Source of the DNA: Spirosoma sp. 48-14
GTDB lineage: Bacteria; Bacteroidota; Bacteroidia; Cytophagales; Spirosomataceae
Assembly: GCF_001898575.1 (NCBI RefSeq)
Contig: NZ_MKUD01000010.1
Location: 124,001 to 188,000, forward strand
DNA: 64,000 nt
Reading direction: 5' to 3'
Shown here one piece after another: positions 10,201 through 17,928 of this stretch. The translations under genes and the position numbers were made by a program. Below the pieces are notes generated by a model, which was given only the letters and a program-made list of their open reading frames with translations, was not told where the DNA came from and did not search any database. The first letter of the stretch is position 1. The number at the start of each line of letters is the position of its first letter.

Positions 10201-10279
10201 GCTTAAGTCAGTAGAGGAAGAGTTGCAAAGTTTGAAACAGATGGTTCAACAGCTATTGCAGAAATCGGATAAAAAGTAA
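7202..10279 (+). CDS. Long repeat protein (beta-roll/YadA-head-like 17-aa repeats) with C-terminal tail-fibre-like and coiled-coil region
   Basis: N-terminal signal peptide; about 40 units of consensus NTTGSxNxFhGxxAGYS; C-terminal KIKVAIKNSAEWSDHVFEPSYRLKSLSEVQQFIQRNKHLPGIPSAKEM plus a Glu/Lys/Leu-rich coiled coil. Confidence 0.88.
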   Translation: MMASTSRLFKGNRFVVGLLILGFPSLVLGQSNYAVTTPNSVTPGNFNTLVGPFAGNSSMRGLYNVFMGYNAGQSTTTGYYNVFMGFGTGQANTTGSQNTFVGINVGANNTIGSQNAIVGGYAGQFNTTGFSNSFLGSYAGYSNTIGSQNVFLGTYAGYTNLTGVDNAFVGSFAGYRSTGSQNAFVGSFAGYNNSTGARNAFLGFNAGRAGTTGSQNVFIGTEAGFSTTTGSYNAFNGYRAGYSNTIGAQNVFVGESTGFNNTTGLNNTFIGNTSSFSNTIGSNNVSVGIRAGYSNLSGSNNVLVGDSAGYANTVGNNVFIGSKAGFLNQIGAQNTFIGFQSGYSATAGLNTFVGYLSGRANTTGTQNTFLGATAGRNTTTGSSNLFVGDSVGQANTVGRFNTFLGSRSGFRNVSGEGNTFIGQQTGFSNATGLNNTFIGNASSFSNTTGSNNISVGIRAGYSNVAGSNNVLVGDSAGYTNTVGNNVFIGSKAGFLNTVGLQNTFIGFQSGYSSTAGVNTFVGYLSGRANTTGTQNTFLGVTTGRSNTTGSSNLFVGDSVGQANTVGRFNTFLGSLSGFRNVTGESNVFVGQQTGYSNLSGIGNTFIGYNTGYANTTGYSNIALGIRANYANTTGHNNVMIGDSAGYSNSNSGNVFVGSKAGYATTSGGLNVFAGNQAGIKNSTGGSNSFFGNLSGFNNTSGSGNTFVGDSTGYTNNSGSRNTYIGQRSGFIGNATGTNNVFIGYAAGINAANTSITNSAAIGANAIVNQSNSIVLGGTGVNSVSVGIGNTAPNAKLEITSSTSGVSGLRFTNLTSDFVPTGTVTKVLTVNANGDVYLANVASGTVVSTTVVSTSVVSNTNVATSDNLWLRQNGNLFPVRDDAVVIGALVTKIPVGYKLYVQEGILTEKIKVAIKNSAEWSDHVFEPSYRLKSLSEVQQFIQRNKHLPGIPSAKEMVEQGNDLHKTDAKLLEKIEELTLYSIQLEKENQEQRTVNQEQEKKLKSVEEELQSLKQMVQQLLQKSDKK
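7985..9500 (+). repeat. Tandem super-repeat: blocks of ten 17/16-aa units with 504-bp period (three copies, the third diverged)
   Basis: Equivalent Gly codons at 7991, 8495 and 8999 (504 bp apart). Blocks 1 and 2 nearly identical: IRAGYSN..GSNNVLVGDSAGY.NTVGNNVFIGSKAGFLN...NTFIGFQSGYS. Confidence 0.9.
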
Positions 10280-10290
10280 TCGGATAGCAA

Positions 10291-10356
10291 GCATCTTCAT
10301 TCCATAAAAAAGCCCGACAGAGAGCTCTGTCGGGCTTTTTTATGGAATGAAGATGC
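10291..10356. terminator. Bidirectional terminator with 32-bp perfect arms
   Basis: gcatcttcattccataaaaaagcccgacagag-ag-ctctgtcgggcttttttatggaatgaagatgc, between convergent genes. Confidence 0.9.
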
Positions 10357-11564
10357 TACAGATAATCGACAATTCGTTTGCCCGTAATGCCACTTTGTAG
10401 TTCCCGGCGCAGGACGGCCCGTCGACGGCGGGGATGGGTGGTTATGTATTTTACCCGCATTTTAAGGCCAAAGCTGACAAGCATATAAACACCAAACAAA
10501 CCGGCAATAATAACGAGTGAAAACGTATTGGAAATGTTACGGTGCAATAGCAGAAATAAAATGGTATTGAATAACGAAACTCCGCAAAGAACGGCTGTTG
10601 CTCCAATATGCGACAGGCCATTATCGAGCAGAATATGGTGCATATGATTTCGATCGGCAGAAAATGGGGAACGCCCTGCCAGTATCCGAACCAGAAATAC
10701 ACGTAACGTATCGAAAATGGGTATAATCAGAACGACAATCGCCAGAATTGGGGCATTGAAAAAAGCTGTGGGCTCATACCGATAAGAGGCATTCAGACTG
10801 ACAAAACGTACTGCGAAAAAAGCCAGCATGAACCCAATTATCAGGGAGCCAGTATTGCCCATGAAAATCTTACTCGTCTTCGAGAAATTGAACCGCAGAA
10901 AGCCCAGCAATGCCCCTGCCAGTGTGAAGGCTAAACAGGCCATCGAGAAGTGATTGGTCATTAAAAACCAACCCCCGAATGTACCGCTGGCAATCGTCGC
11001 AATACCACCCGCTAGTCCATCGATTCCATCAATCAGATTAATAGCATTTGTAAGGGCAATAAAAATGAAACAAGTGAGCAGGATACCAACAATTTCGGCC
11101 ACATGATGAAAACCCATAATGCCGTATAGATAATCAACACGCAGGTCGCCAAAGAAAATCAGAATCATGGCCGCTAAAACCTGGAACATGATCTTTTTGG
11201 CTGGGTCGATGCCTACCAGATCGTCCTTAATGCCAATAAAAAACAGGATCGTCATCCCGGCAATGGATAAGTTTGTCCGATAAATTTCGGTTTGATCAAT
11301 ACTTGGCCATAGGAAATAGGAAATAAGCAGACCCGCAAAAATGGCAATCCCACCGAAGGTAGGGGTTGGCGTAGAGTGTGCCCGTCGTTCGCCCGGCTTC
11401 TCCATGAGTGATTTCAGCTCGGAGATTTTAATGATGACCGGGATCGCAACGACCGAAACAAAACAAGCAACCAGAAACGATAATACGCACTGGTACAGCC
11501 CGAGTGTAAACAGATCGTCTTTGAATTTATGTTGTAGGTAGGCAATGAATAAGTCTATGTTCAT
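10356..11564 (-). CDS. MraY/WecA-family undecaprenyl-phosphate sugar-1-phosphate transferase (GT4-type initiating enzyme)
   Basis: GLIDGIDGLAGG-type motif (NAINLIDGIDGLAGGIA), FNFSKTSKIFMGNTGSLIIGF, SPFSADRNHMHHILLDNGLSH; multiple TM helices. Confidence 0.92.
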   Translation of the reverse strand: MNIDLFIAYLQHKFKDDLFTLGLYQCVLSFLVACFVSVVAIPVIIKISELKSLMEKPGERRAHSTPTPTFGGIAIFAGLLISYFLWPSIDQTEIYRTNLSIAGMTILFFIGIKDDLVGIDPAKKIMFQVLAAMILIFFGDLRVDYLYGIMGFHHVAEIVGILLTCFIFIALTNAINLIDGIDGLAGGIATIASGTFGGWFLMTNHFSMACLAFTLAGALLGFLRFNFSKTSKIFMGNTGSLIIGFMLAFFAVRFVSLNASYRYEPTAFFNAPILAIVVLIIPIFDTLRVFLVRILAGRSPFSADRNHMHHILLDNGLSHIGATAVLCGVSLFNTILFLLLHRNISNTFSLVIIAGLFGVYMLVSFGLKMRVKYITTHPRRRRAVLRRELQSGITGKRIVDYL

Positions 11565-11728
11565 AAGGCAGGACGTTTAGATACTGATTCCCTTGCTGGG
11601 TATTTCGTCAGTTTGCGTCGAGTAATGCTACCTAAGCCAACCGTATAGTTTAATTTTTGGGTCGTAAGGAGCATAAAATTCATGGGTTTAGCTAATGAGA
11701 AAACAAAAATCTGATTTAACGGTATAGT

Positions 11729-12502
11729 TTATGACGGATTGTCATCTTTAGGAGGTTTGCTCACATATTGTTTGAGTTTACGTAATGGTTTCAGCCATAA
11801 TGTAAAGAAGTAAGGTCTGAGGTCGTTCAGTTCCCAGGCTAGTTTGTCTTCCCGATTGGCTCGAAGCCGATTTTGCAAACTACTGTTGCTAATTCCTCCG
11901 GCTCGCATTACAATCGTTACCTCGTCCATATAAGCAATTTTGGCTTTATTTTTGTGAATGAACCGTAGCATGAGTTCGTAATCGGCAGCACTTTTCATGT
12001 CCAGTCGAAAAGAACCATATCGCTCATACAGCCAGCGTTTCGCAAAGAATGAAAGATGACCAGGCATCCATCCCCATAAAAAGGCATTCGTACTGTACCA
12101 CCCTGATCGCCAGTAACGCTTGAGTTGTTGAGGGTTTACCCGGTTAACATAGAGCATATCGCCATAGACCGCGTCGCTACCTGTTCGTTCGAATGTCGCT
12201 ACCATATGCTCGATAACACGGTTGTGTCGATAAAAGTCATCTGCATTCAGCAAGCCGATAACCTCACCAGTAGCCATACGAATACCTTTGTTCATAGCAT
12301 CGTATAAGCCTTTGTCGGGTTCGGAGATAAACTGAGCAATTTTGGTGCCGTACGACTGAATAATATCGACCGTGCCATCTGTCGATTTTCCGTCTACAAT
12401 GATGTACTCAATATCTGAATAAGTCTGATTCAGAATCGATTCGATGCAGTCTCGAATAAATTCCGCACCATTGTAAACAACCGTTATAATAGATACTTTC
12501 AC
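11729..12502 (-). CDS. GT2 family glycosyltransferase
   Basis: VSIITVVYNGAEFIRDCIESILNQTYSDIEYIIVDGKSTDGTVDIIQ ... GLLNADDFY. Confidence 0.9.
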   Translation of the reverse strand: MKVSIITVVYNGAEFIRDCIESILNQTYSDIEYIIVDGKSTDGTVDIIQSYGTKIAQFISEPDKGLYDAMNKGIRMATGEVIGLLNADDFYRHNRVIEHMVATFERTGSDAVYGDMLYVNRVNPQQLKRYWRSGWYSTNAFLWGWMPGHLSFFAKRWLYERYGSFRLDMKSAADYELMLRFIHKNKAKIAYMDEVTIVMRAGGISNSSLQNRLRANREDKLAWELNDLRPYFFTLWLKPLRKLKQYVSKPPKDDNPS

Positions 12503-13065
12503 GCTGTTATGGTTCGTTTGCGGACAAAGACTGCCGGATTGCCCTGATAAATGCTGTATGCGTTTAAGGAACGCGTAGCTACGGAATTGACCGACAGGAC
12601 CGAGTGCGATTCGCAGCGAACACCCGCACAGACAACTGACCGAGCCCCAATCCAGACGCCATCTTCCAACGTAATCGGTTGGGTAGTCAGATCGAAGGTG
12701 ATGCTTCGGTAGTTGTGGTTACCTGTTAGAATCATGGCTCCCTGCGACAGACAGGCGTTGCTGCCGATGACAACCTGACTTAAGTTGTCGATCCAGACCT
12801 GCTCACCAATCCAGACGTAATTGCCAATCTCCAATAGCCAGGGGTATTTGATACTTACCGCTGGTTTGATCATTACATTGTGGCCAACTTTAGCCCCGAA
12901 CAACCGTAAAACCGCTATTTTGAGTTTGACAGGTATTGGCAAATAGGTATTTAGGAAATAGGCGTTCACAAGAAACCACAGCACAAGCCGCCAGCGTGGG
13001 CCATGGTTGTACCAGCTATTGTCGAAGCGTGACAGGTCTGTTTTTCCGTCGATCTGTTCCGTCAT
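12499..13065 (-). CDS. WcaF-like colanic-acid-type acetyltransferase (LbH fold); 4-bp overlap with next gene
   Basis: Hexapeptide-repeat pattern (GAKVGHNVMIKPAVSIKYPWLLEIGNYVWIGEQVWIDNLSQVVIGSNACLSQGAMILTGNHNY). Confidence 0.85.
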   Translation of the reverse strand: MTEQIDGKTDLSRFDNSWYNHGPRWRLVLWFLVNAYFLNTYLPIPVKLKIAVLRLFGAKVGHNVMIKPAVSIKYPWLLEIGNYVWIGEQVWIDNLSQVVIGSNACLSQGAMILTGNHNYRSITFDLTTQPITLEDGVWIGARSVVCAGVRCESHSVLSVNSVATRSLNAYSIYQGNPAVFVRKRTITA

Positions 13066-13097
13066 ACTAATCGTGTTCCTGAATGAACCTATTGGGT

Positions 13098-14030
13098 TCA
13101 GGATTGAGTAACCTGTTGAGGGCGAATAGCCCGCAAGTCTTTACCGTACTCGGTTTTAAAGTAATTGATAATGGCCTCTTTATCGTTGCCAATTCGAATG
13201 TCCAGTTCAAGAAGTTTGGCATCAACCAGATAGCGATACCATAATCCTTGAAGAAAGCACCAGACGAAGCCTGGCCGCCCATCCAGAAAGCCCAATCGGA
13301 TAAAATACCGGTAGACGAAATAAAGGATAGGCCGCGTGAAATAGGGCATCGACGCATACATTTCCTTTAAAAATCGAATTCGCTGATCCTGCGTTCCAAA
13401 AAAACGAGGTTGTACTTTTTCGGCCTGATCAAACTGGTGACGATAGTTGAGCAGGTTGATCATTTCCAGAATGGTGTAATGGTTGTGTTTCTGCGTCCAC
13501 CAAGTCAGGTTATTCAGGTTATGATCGACAATGTCGTGGTCGAAATGTATGGGTTCGCCTTTTGTTAGTTTTATGTGCTCGTCATGCCACACCTGTTCAC
13601 AAAACCCATCTCCTCGACGCCATAAACGAAGCAGCCAGATTGGATAAAAACCACCATAGCGTATCCAGCGATTCAGAAAGAATACCCGGCGCTTTACATA
13701 CACACCACCAATAGAATCAGGCAGAGTAGTTAAGCGTTGATTGATCTCGGCAGCCAACTCCGGCATGACGTATTCGTCGGCATCCATGCGCATAAGCCAG
13801 GCCGTCTGAAAAGGTGTTTGCTCGATGCCAAAATTGAACTGAGTGGCATAGTTAACCCATGCATTTTGCACCACAACAGCCCCCATAGACCGGGCAATCT
13901 CTACGGTTCGATCAGTCGAAAACGAATCAACGATAAAGATTTTATCCGTAAACGGGAGTAGGCTATCCAAACAGCGAGCAATGTGTTTTTCCTCGTTGTG
14001 TGTCAGGATGATGACAGATACGTCGGTCAT
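13098..14030 (-). CDS. GT2 family glycosyltransferase (KdtX/WaaE-like)
   Basis: VSVIILTHNEEKHIARCLDSLLPFTDKIFIVDSFSTDRTVEIARSMGAVVV ... WLMRMDADEYV. Confidence 0.88.
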   Translation of the reverse strand: MTDVSVIILTHNEEKHIARCLDSLLPFTDKIFIVDSFSTDRTVEIARSMGAVVVQNAWVNYATQFNFGIEQTPFQTAWLMRMDADEYVMPELAAEINQRLTTLPDSIGGVYVKRRVFFLNRWIRYGGFYPIWLLRLWRRGDGFCEQVWHDEHIKLTKGEPIHFDHDIVDHNLNNLTWWTQKHNHYTILEMINLLNYRHQFDQAEKVQPRFFGTQDQRIRFLKEMYASMPYFTRPILYFVYRYFIRLGFLDGRPGFVWCFLQGLWYRYLVDAKLLELDIRIGNDKEAIINYFKTEYGKDLRAIRPQQVTQS

Positions 14031-14162
14031 ACTTAAAGTTACTGTTTGCTCAATAAATAGCCTTCTTTGCCGACTTTTATGAAAAAAGCCTTATTTTACC
14101 AACATATTCCTTTCTGGAAGGAAGATGCAATATTATAACTTTTTTTATACTCGACAAAGCTT

Positions 14163-16145
14163 GTGAAGGCACTTTACGTTACGGCTATATTGTTTTTGTA
14201 CTATTTTACCACATCAGCTCAGGTAGTTTTCCTGCAGATGCCGCGTCCTTACCAGCTTTTTCCCCGAAATGCTAATAATCAGGCCGAAGTAGTAATTAAT
14301 GGTATTAATTATACGCCCTGGTTTACAAAGCTAACCATGGAAGTATGGCGCGAAGACTCATTAATTAATGTTCAAACCAAAACGCTGACCCCTGACGTAG
14401 ATAGTACACTGTTTCGTTTTTCATCGATTATTAAAGCAGAGCGTGCTGAATATACATTTAAAGTGTATGCTTACACACAGACAGACTCATCGCTAATCGC
14501 CAATCAAAATGGAGTGGTTTGCGGAGATTTCTTTATCATTCATGGTCAATCCAATGCGTTAGCACTAGCTCAACTCGAAGAATATTACTCGTATAGTTTT
14601 GATGATAAATACCTGCGGAATGCTGGATATTCAGCCGGCGAATCGCCTGATAAGATAGCCTGGTATCCAGCAAAACAACCGTATGCGAGTGTAGGCGGGT
14701 TGGGGCTGACGTTACAACGATTGATTTTACAGTATTACGGTATACCAACCTGTGTGCTTAATGGAGCAAAAGGAGGAACAGGTATTGACGCGTTGATGTT
14801 GCGTGATCCCAATAACCACGCCAATCCGTATACGATCTATGGTGATTTGCTATATCGGGCACAATGGGCAGGTGCTGCCAAAATAGCAAAGGCTATAATC
14901 TGGCGGCAGGGGGAGGAGGATGCGGGCACGGGCACGAAAAACTATCCCGGAAAGTTTGCTACGCTCTATAACCAGTTTCGCGAAGATTATGGAGATATGC
15001 GTATCTATGTGGGCCAGATCAATATCCTGAGTAATGCCAATCCACAGGATAGTGCGGCTGCGTTGCGCGATTTTCAACGCCGAACGAAATATTTATTCAA
15101 GAATGTCGAAACCATTGCTACGGTCGGAACCCCTGGGTACGATGGCGTACACTATGAACCGTTAGCCTATCAACGTCTTGCCTTCGAACAGTTCCGGCAG
15201 ATTGCCCGTGATGTTTATGGTTCAACGGATACGCTCCAGATTAATTCGCCCGATATTAAACGAGTATTTTATAATGTCCAGAAAGATTCTGTGACGATGG
15301 AATTTACGGATCAGGTACTCTGGAAGAATGATACTACCTTTTTCAATTTTGCAACGGGACAGGTTTTGGTAACTCGTTACCAGAAAGATTATTTTTACCT
15401 CGATGGTCAATCGGGGTTTGTTAAGACGGGTACACCCAATGGCAACAGGGTAAAACTCGCCCTGAGCCAGCCTGTTACCGCAAAACGACTGCGGTATTTA
15501 CCTGCCTTTTTCTCCGATGATGTGTCGGCTTTTTACGATGGCCCCACACTCCGAAATGCACGAGGGATGCGGGCATTTTCGTTCGACGTCCCAATTGCCG
15601 ATGCTATTGCTACCGTTACAACACTAGCTGCCAAACCGTTATCCGAAAAGCAGATTCAACTGAACTGGGTGGCCTCGGCTGGGTCCGATGTGCAGATTCT
15701 GGAGCGTTCAGATACTGTAGCGAACCGATTTAAGCAGATTGCTGTGTTAAACGGAACGACCAATACGTTTACCGATCCAAATCTACCCAATATGTACGGT
15801 ACGTATTACTATCGGCTTCGTGCTTATAGTAGTGCGTCGGAGTCGGTATACAGTAACGTTGTCAAGGCACAGCCATTGATTCTGGGAGTAGAGCCCAACG
15901 AGCTGCAGGTACAGCTTTATCCGAACCCGGTAGTCGCCGATCGGATGCTTCATGTGGAGGCTGACCAGATTACGTTTACTGACCTGGTACTACGGGATGG
16001 TATTGGTCGGGTGGTGAAAAACTGGCACGGAAATGCCAGAAACTCGTTCTCCCTGAGTGTAGCAGACCTTAGTGCTGGTATGTATATCGTCGATTTACAA
16101 ACCACTGAAGGTTATTCTGTGCGTCGAAAACTGATCATTCGATAA
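14163..16145 (+). CDS. Secreted SASA/DUF303-type carbohydrate (sialate) O-acetylesterase with T9SS type A C-terminal domain; GTG start
   Basis: Signal peptide; SGNH-like block FFIIHGQSNALALAQ and DxxH block YDGVHYEPLAYQRLAFEQF; C-terminus YPNPVVADRMLHVEADQ...LSAGMYIVDLQTTEGYSVRRKLIIR. Confidence 0.85.
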   Translation: MKALYVTAILFLYYFTTSAQVVFLQMPRPYQLFPRNANNQAEVVINGINYTPWFTKLTMEVWREDSLINVQTKTLTPDVDSTLFRFSSIIKAERAEYTFKVYAYTQTDSSLIANQNGVVCGDFFIIHGQSNALALAQLEEYYSYSFDDKYLRNAGYSAGESPDKIAWYPAKQPYASVGGLGLTLQRLILQYYGIPTCVLNGAKGGTGIDALMLRDPNNHANPYTIYGDLLYRAQWAGAAKIAKAIIWRQGEEDAGTGTKNYPGKFATLYNQFREDYGDMRIYVGQINILSNANPQDSAAALRDFQRRTKYLFKNVETIATVGTPGYDGVHYEPLAYQRLAFEQFRQIARDVYGSTDTLQINSPDIKRVFYNVQKDSVTMEFTDQVLWKNDTTFFNFATGQVLVTRYQKDYFYLDGQSGFVKTGTPNGNRVKLALSQPVTAKRLRYLPAFFSDDVSAFYDGPTLRNARGMRAFSFDVPIADAIATVTTLAAKPLSEKQIQLNWVASAGSDVQILERSDTVANRFKQIAVLNGTTNTFTDPNLPNMYGTYYYRLRAYSSASESVYSNVVKAQPLILGVEPNELQVQLYPNPVVADRMLHVEADQITFTDLVLRDGIGRVVKNWHGNARNSFSLSVADLSAGMYIVDLQTTEGYSVRRKLIIR

Positions 16146-16154
16146 GAACAAATC

Positions 16155-16183
16155 TTGCCTTTTCGGGGGAATACGTAGTTTTG
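16155..16183 (+). promoter_or_regulatory. Bacteroidota-type promoter for the formyltransferase gene
   Basis: TTG (16155-16157) - N18 - TAGTTTTG (16176-16183), matching TTG-N17..23-TAnnTTTG. Confidence 0.6.
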
Positions 16184-16208
16184 TGACATTAACATTTGCG
16201 AATCGGTT

Positions 16209-16973
16209 ATGCGCCTTGTGATTCTTACGCAGGATGATCCCTTTTATCTTGCTCGTAATATTGATTATCTGTTGAAAAAATTGCCACCCTACGCCGAAGT
16301 GGTAGCAACGGTGGTGTTCGACGTATCGCCGTTTGGAAAGCGAGAGACATTTACTGAGAAGATCAAAAAAACTTATGACATCTTCGGCTTCCCATTTTTT
16401 GTTCGGTACGGCCTAAAATTCGTTGCCTCTAAATTAAACAGTCAGAATAATGTTCGGAAGGTGCTTGCCGATCGAAATATTCCACTGATTCATATCGAAG
16501 GAAATATTAATAAAGACGAAAACCTGGATAAGCTCCGCGCTTACAAACCTGATCTGTTTGTATCGATTGCGGGTAACCAGATTTTCAGACAGAAATTGCT
16601 CGATGTAGCGACGTACGGCTGCATTAACTTGCACACGGCCTTATTACCAAAATATCGAGGGCTGATGCCTTCGTTCTGGGTACTGAAAAATGGCGAAACA
16701 CATACAGGAGTGTCCGTATTTTTTGTGGATGAAGGAATCGATAGCGGTCCCATTCTGGTCCAGAAAAAGCTCGCTATTGGTACTATGAGTCAGGCAGAAC
16801 TGATCGACGTAACCAAAAAAATGGGCATGGACGCCATTCTGGAATCAATTGAAAAAATTCACTCGGGCAAGTACGAGCTCATTGAAAATGATGCCTCGCA
16901 GATGACCTATTTTACATTTCCTACCCGCGAGGATGTGCAGGCTTTCCGGGCAGCAGGAAAGCGGTTTTATTAA
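16209..16973 (+). CDS. Formyltransferase-family protein (FMT/sugar N-formyltransferase fold)
   Basis: GCINLHTALLPKYRGLMPSFWVLKNGETHTGVSVFFVDEGIDSGPIL matches the Asn-x-His...Asp catalytic signature of N10-formyl-THF-dependent formyltransferases. Confidence 0.88.
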   Translation: MRLVILTQDDPFYLARNIDYLLKKLPPYAEVVATVVFDVSPFGKRETFTEKIKKTYDIFGFPFFVRYGLKFVASKLNSQNNVRKVLADRNIPLIHIEGNINKDENLDKLRAYKPDLFVSIAGNQIFRQKLLDVATYGCINLHTALLPKYRGLMPSFWVLKNGETHTGVSVFFVDEGIDSGPILVQKKLAIGTMSQAELIDVTKKMGMDAILESIEKIHSGKYELIENDASQMTYFTFPTREDVQAFRAAGKRFY

Positions 16974-17066
16974 AGAAGGACCAATGATTTAGAGGGAGTG
17001 AATGGGCACTGAACTGAATGGGTCCCTTCGCTCTTTCCGCTGTCTTTCTCTCTTTACCCCTTGTTT

Positions 17067-17921
17067 ATGAATATCCTGACGTTTGATATTGAAGAGTGGT
17101 TTCATATTCTGGATAACGCATCGACCCGCACTGAAGCCGACTGGGGGCGTTATGAAACCCGTATTCATCAGAATATGGATCTGATTTTCCAGCTTTTGGA
17201 GGATACCAAAAGCCGGGCTACGTTTTTCTGCCTGGGCTGGGTAGCGGATAAACATCCCGATGTGATCCGGAGAATCGACGCGGCTGGTTATGAGATTGCT
17301 ACGCATTCGTACGCCCACCAACTCGCCTATGAGCAAACGCCCCAGGAGTTTCAGGAGGATTTGGCCCGTTCCATTAAGCATTTGCAGGATTTGACGGGGA
17401 AAAAGGTGCGGTCGTACCGTGCACCCGGTTTTTCAATTAAAGCGTATAATCGGTGGGTCTTTCCGATTCTGATCGAACAGGGAATCGAAATTGATTGCTC
17501 TGTATTTTCGGCGCGACGGGCGCATGGGGGCGATGCCTCACTGAATATGTTCGAACCAGGGTATCTGAATGTGGATGGCACTCTCCTGAAGGAGTTTCCC
17601 ATCAATACAGCAGCCGTAGTGGGTCAGGACCTGATTTTTTCGGGTGGGGGCTATTTTCGATTGTTCCCCTATTCGGTTATCAAGGGACTGATGCGACGAT
17701 CTCCGTATGTGATGACCTATTTCCACCCCCGCGATTTCGATGCCGAGCAACCTATGATTCCTGGATTAAGTCGCGTACGGCGATTTAAGTCGTATTATGG
17801 TCTCAAAAACTGCTTGCCGAAGCTGAAACAACTCCTTACCGAATTCCCATTCGTCGACCTGGCCGAAGCCGATAAGCAGGTCAACTGGGAACGCGTAATT
17901 CAACGGCCGGTGTCGCCATAG
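17067..17921 (+). CDS. Polysaccharide deacetylase family protein (NodB homology, DUF3473-type)
   Basis: MNILTFDIEEWFHIL, ATFFCLGWVADKHPDVIRRIDAAGYEIATHSYAHQLAYEQTP, RSYRAPGFSI, VMTYFHPRDFD. Start at 17067 preferred to 17061. No signal peptide. Confidence 0.9.
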   Translation: MNILTFDIEEWFHILDNASTRTEADWGRYETRIHQNMDLIFQLLEDTKSRATFFCLGWVADKHPDVIRRIDAAGYEIATHSYAHQLAYEQTPQEFQEDLARSIKHLQDLTGKKVRSYRAPGFSIKAYNRWVFPILIEQGIEIDCSVFSARRAHGGDASLNMFEPGYLNVDGTLLKEFPINTAAVVGQDLIFSGGGYFRLFPYSVIKGLMRRSPYVMTYFHPRDFDAEQPMIPGLSRVRRFKSYYGLKNCLPKLKQLLTEFPFVDLAEADKQVNWERVIQRPVSP

Positions 17922-17928
17922 CGACAAC

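Noticed and set aside
16980-17060. Candidate extra copy of the low-complexity palindrome family (gagggagtgaatggg...cttcgctctttccgc)
   Set aside because: Word composition is similar, but I could not pair the arms convincingly and the ATGCTGRYGC core is absent.
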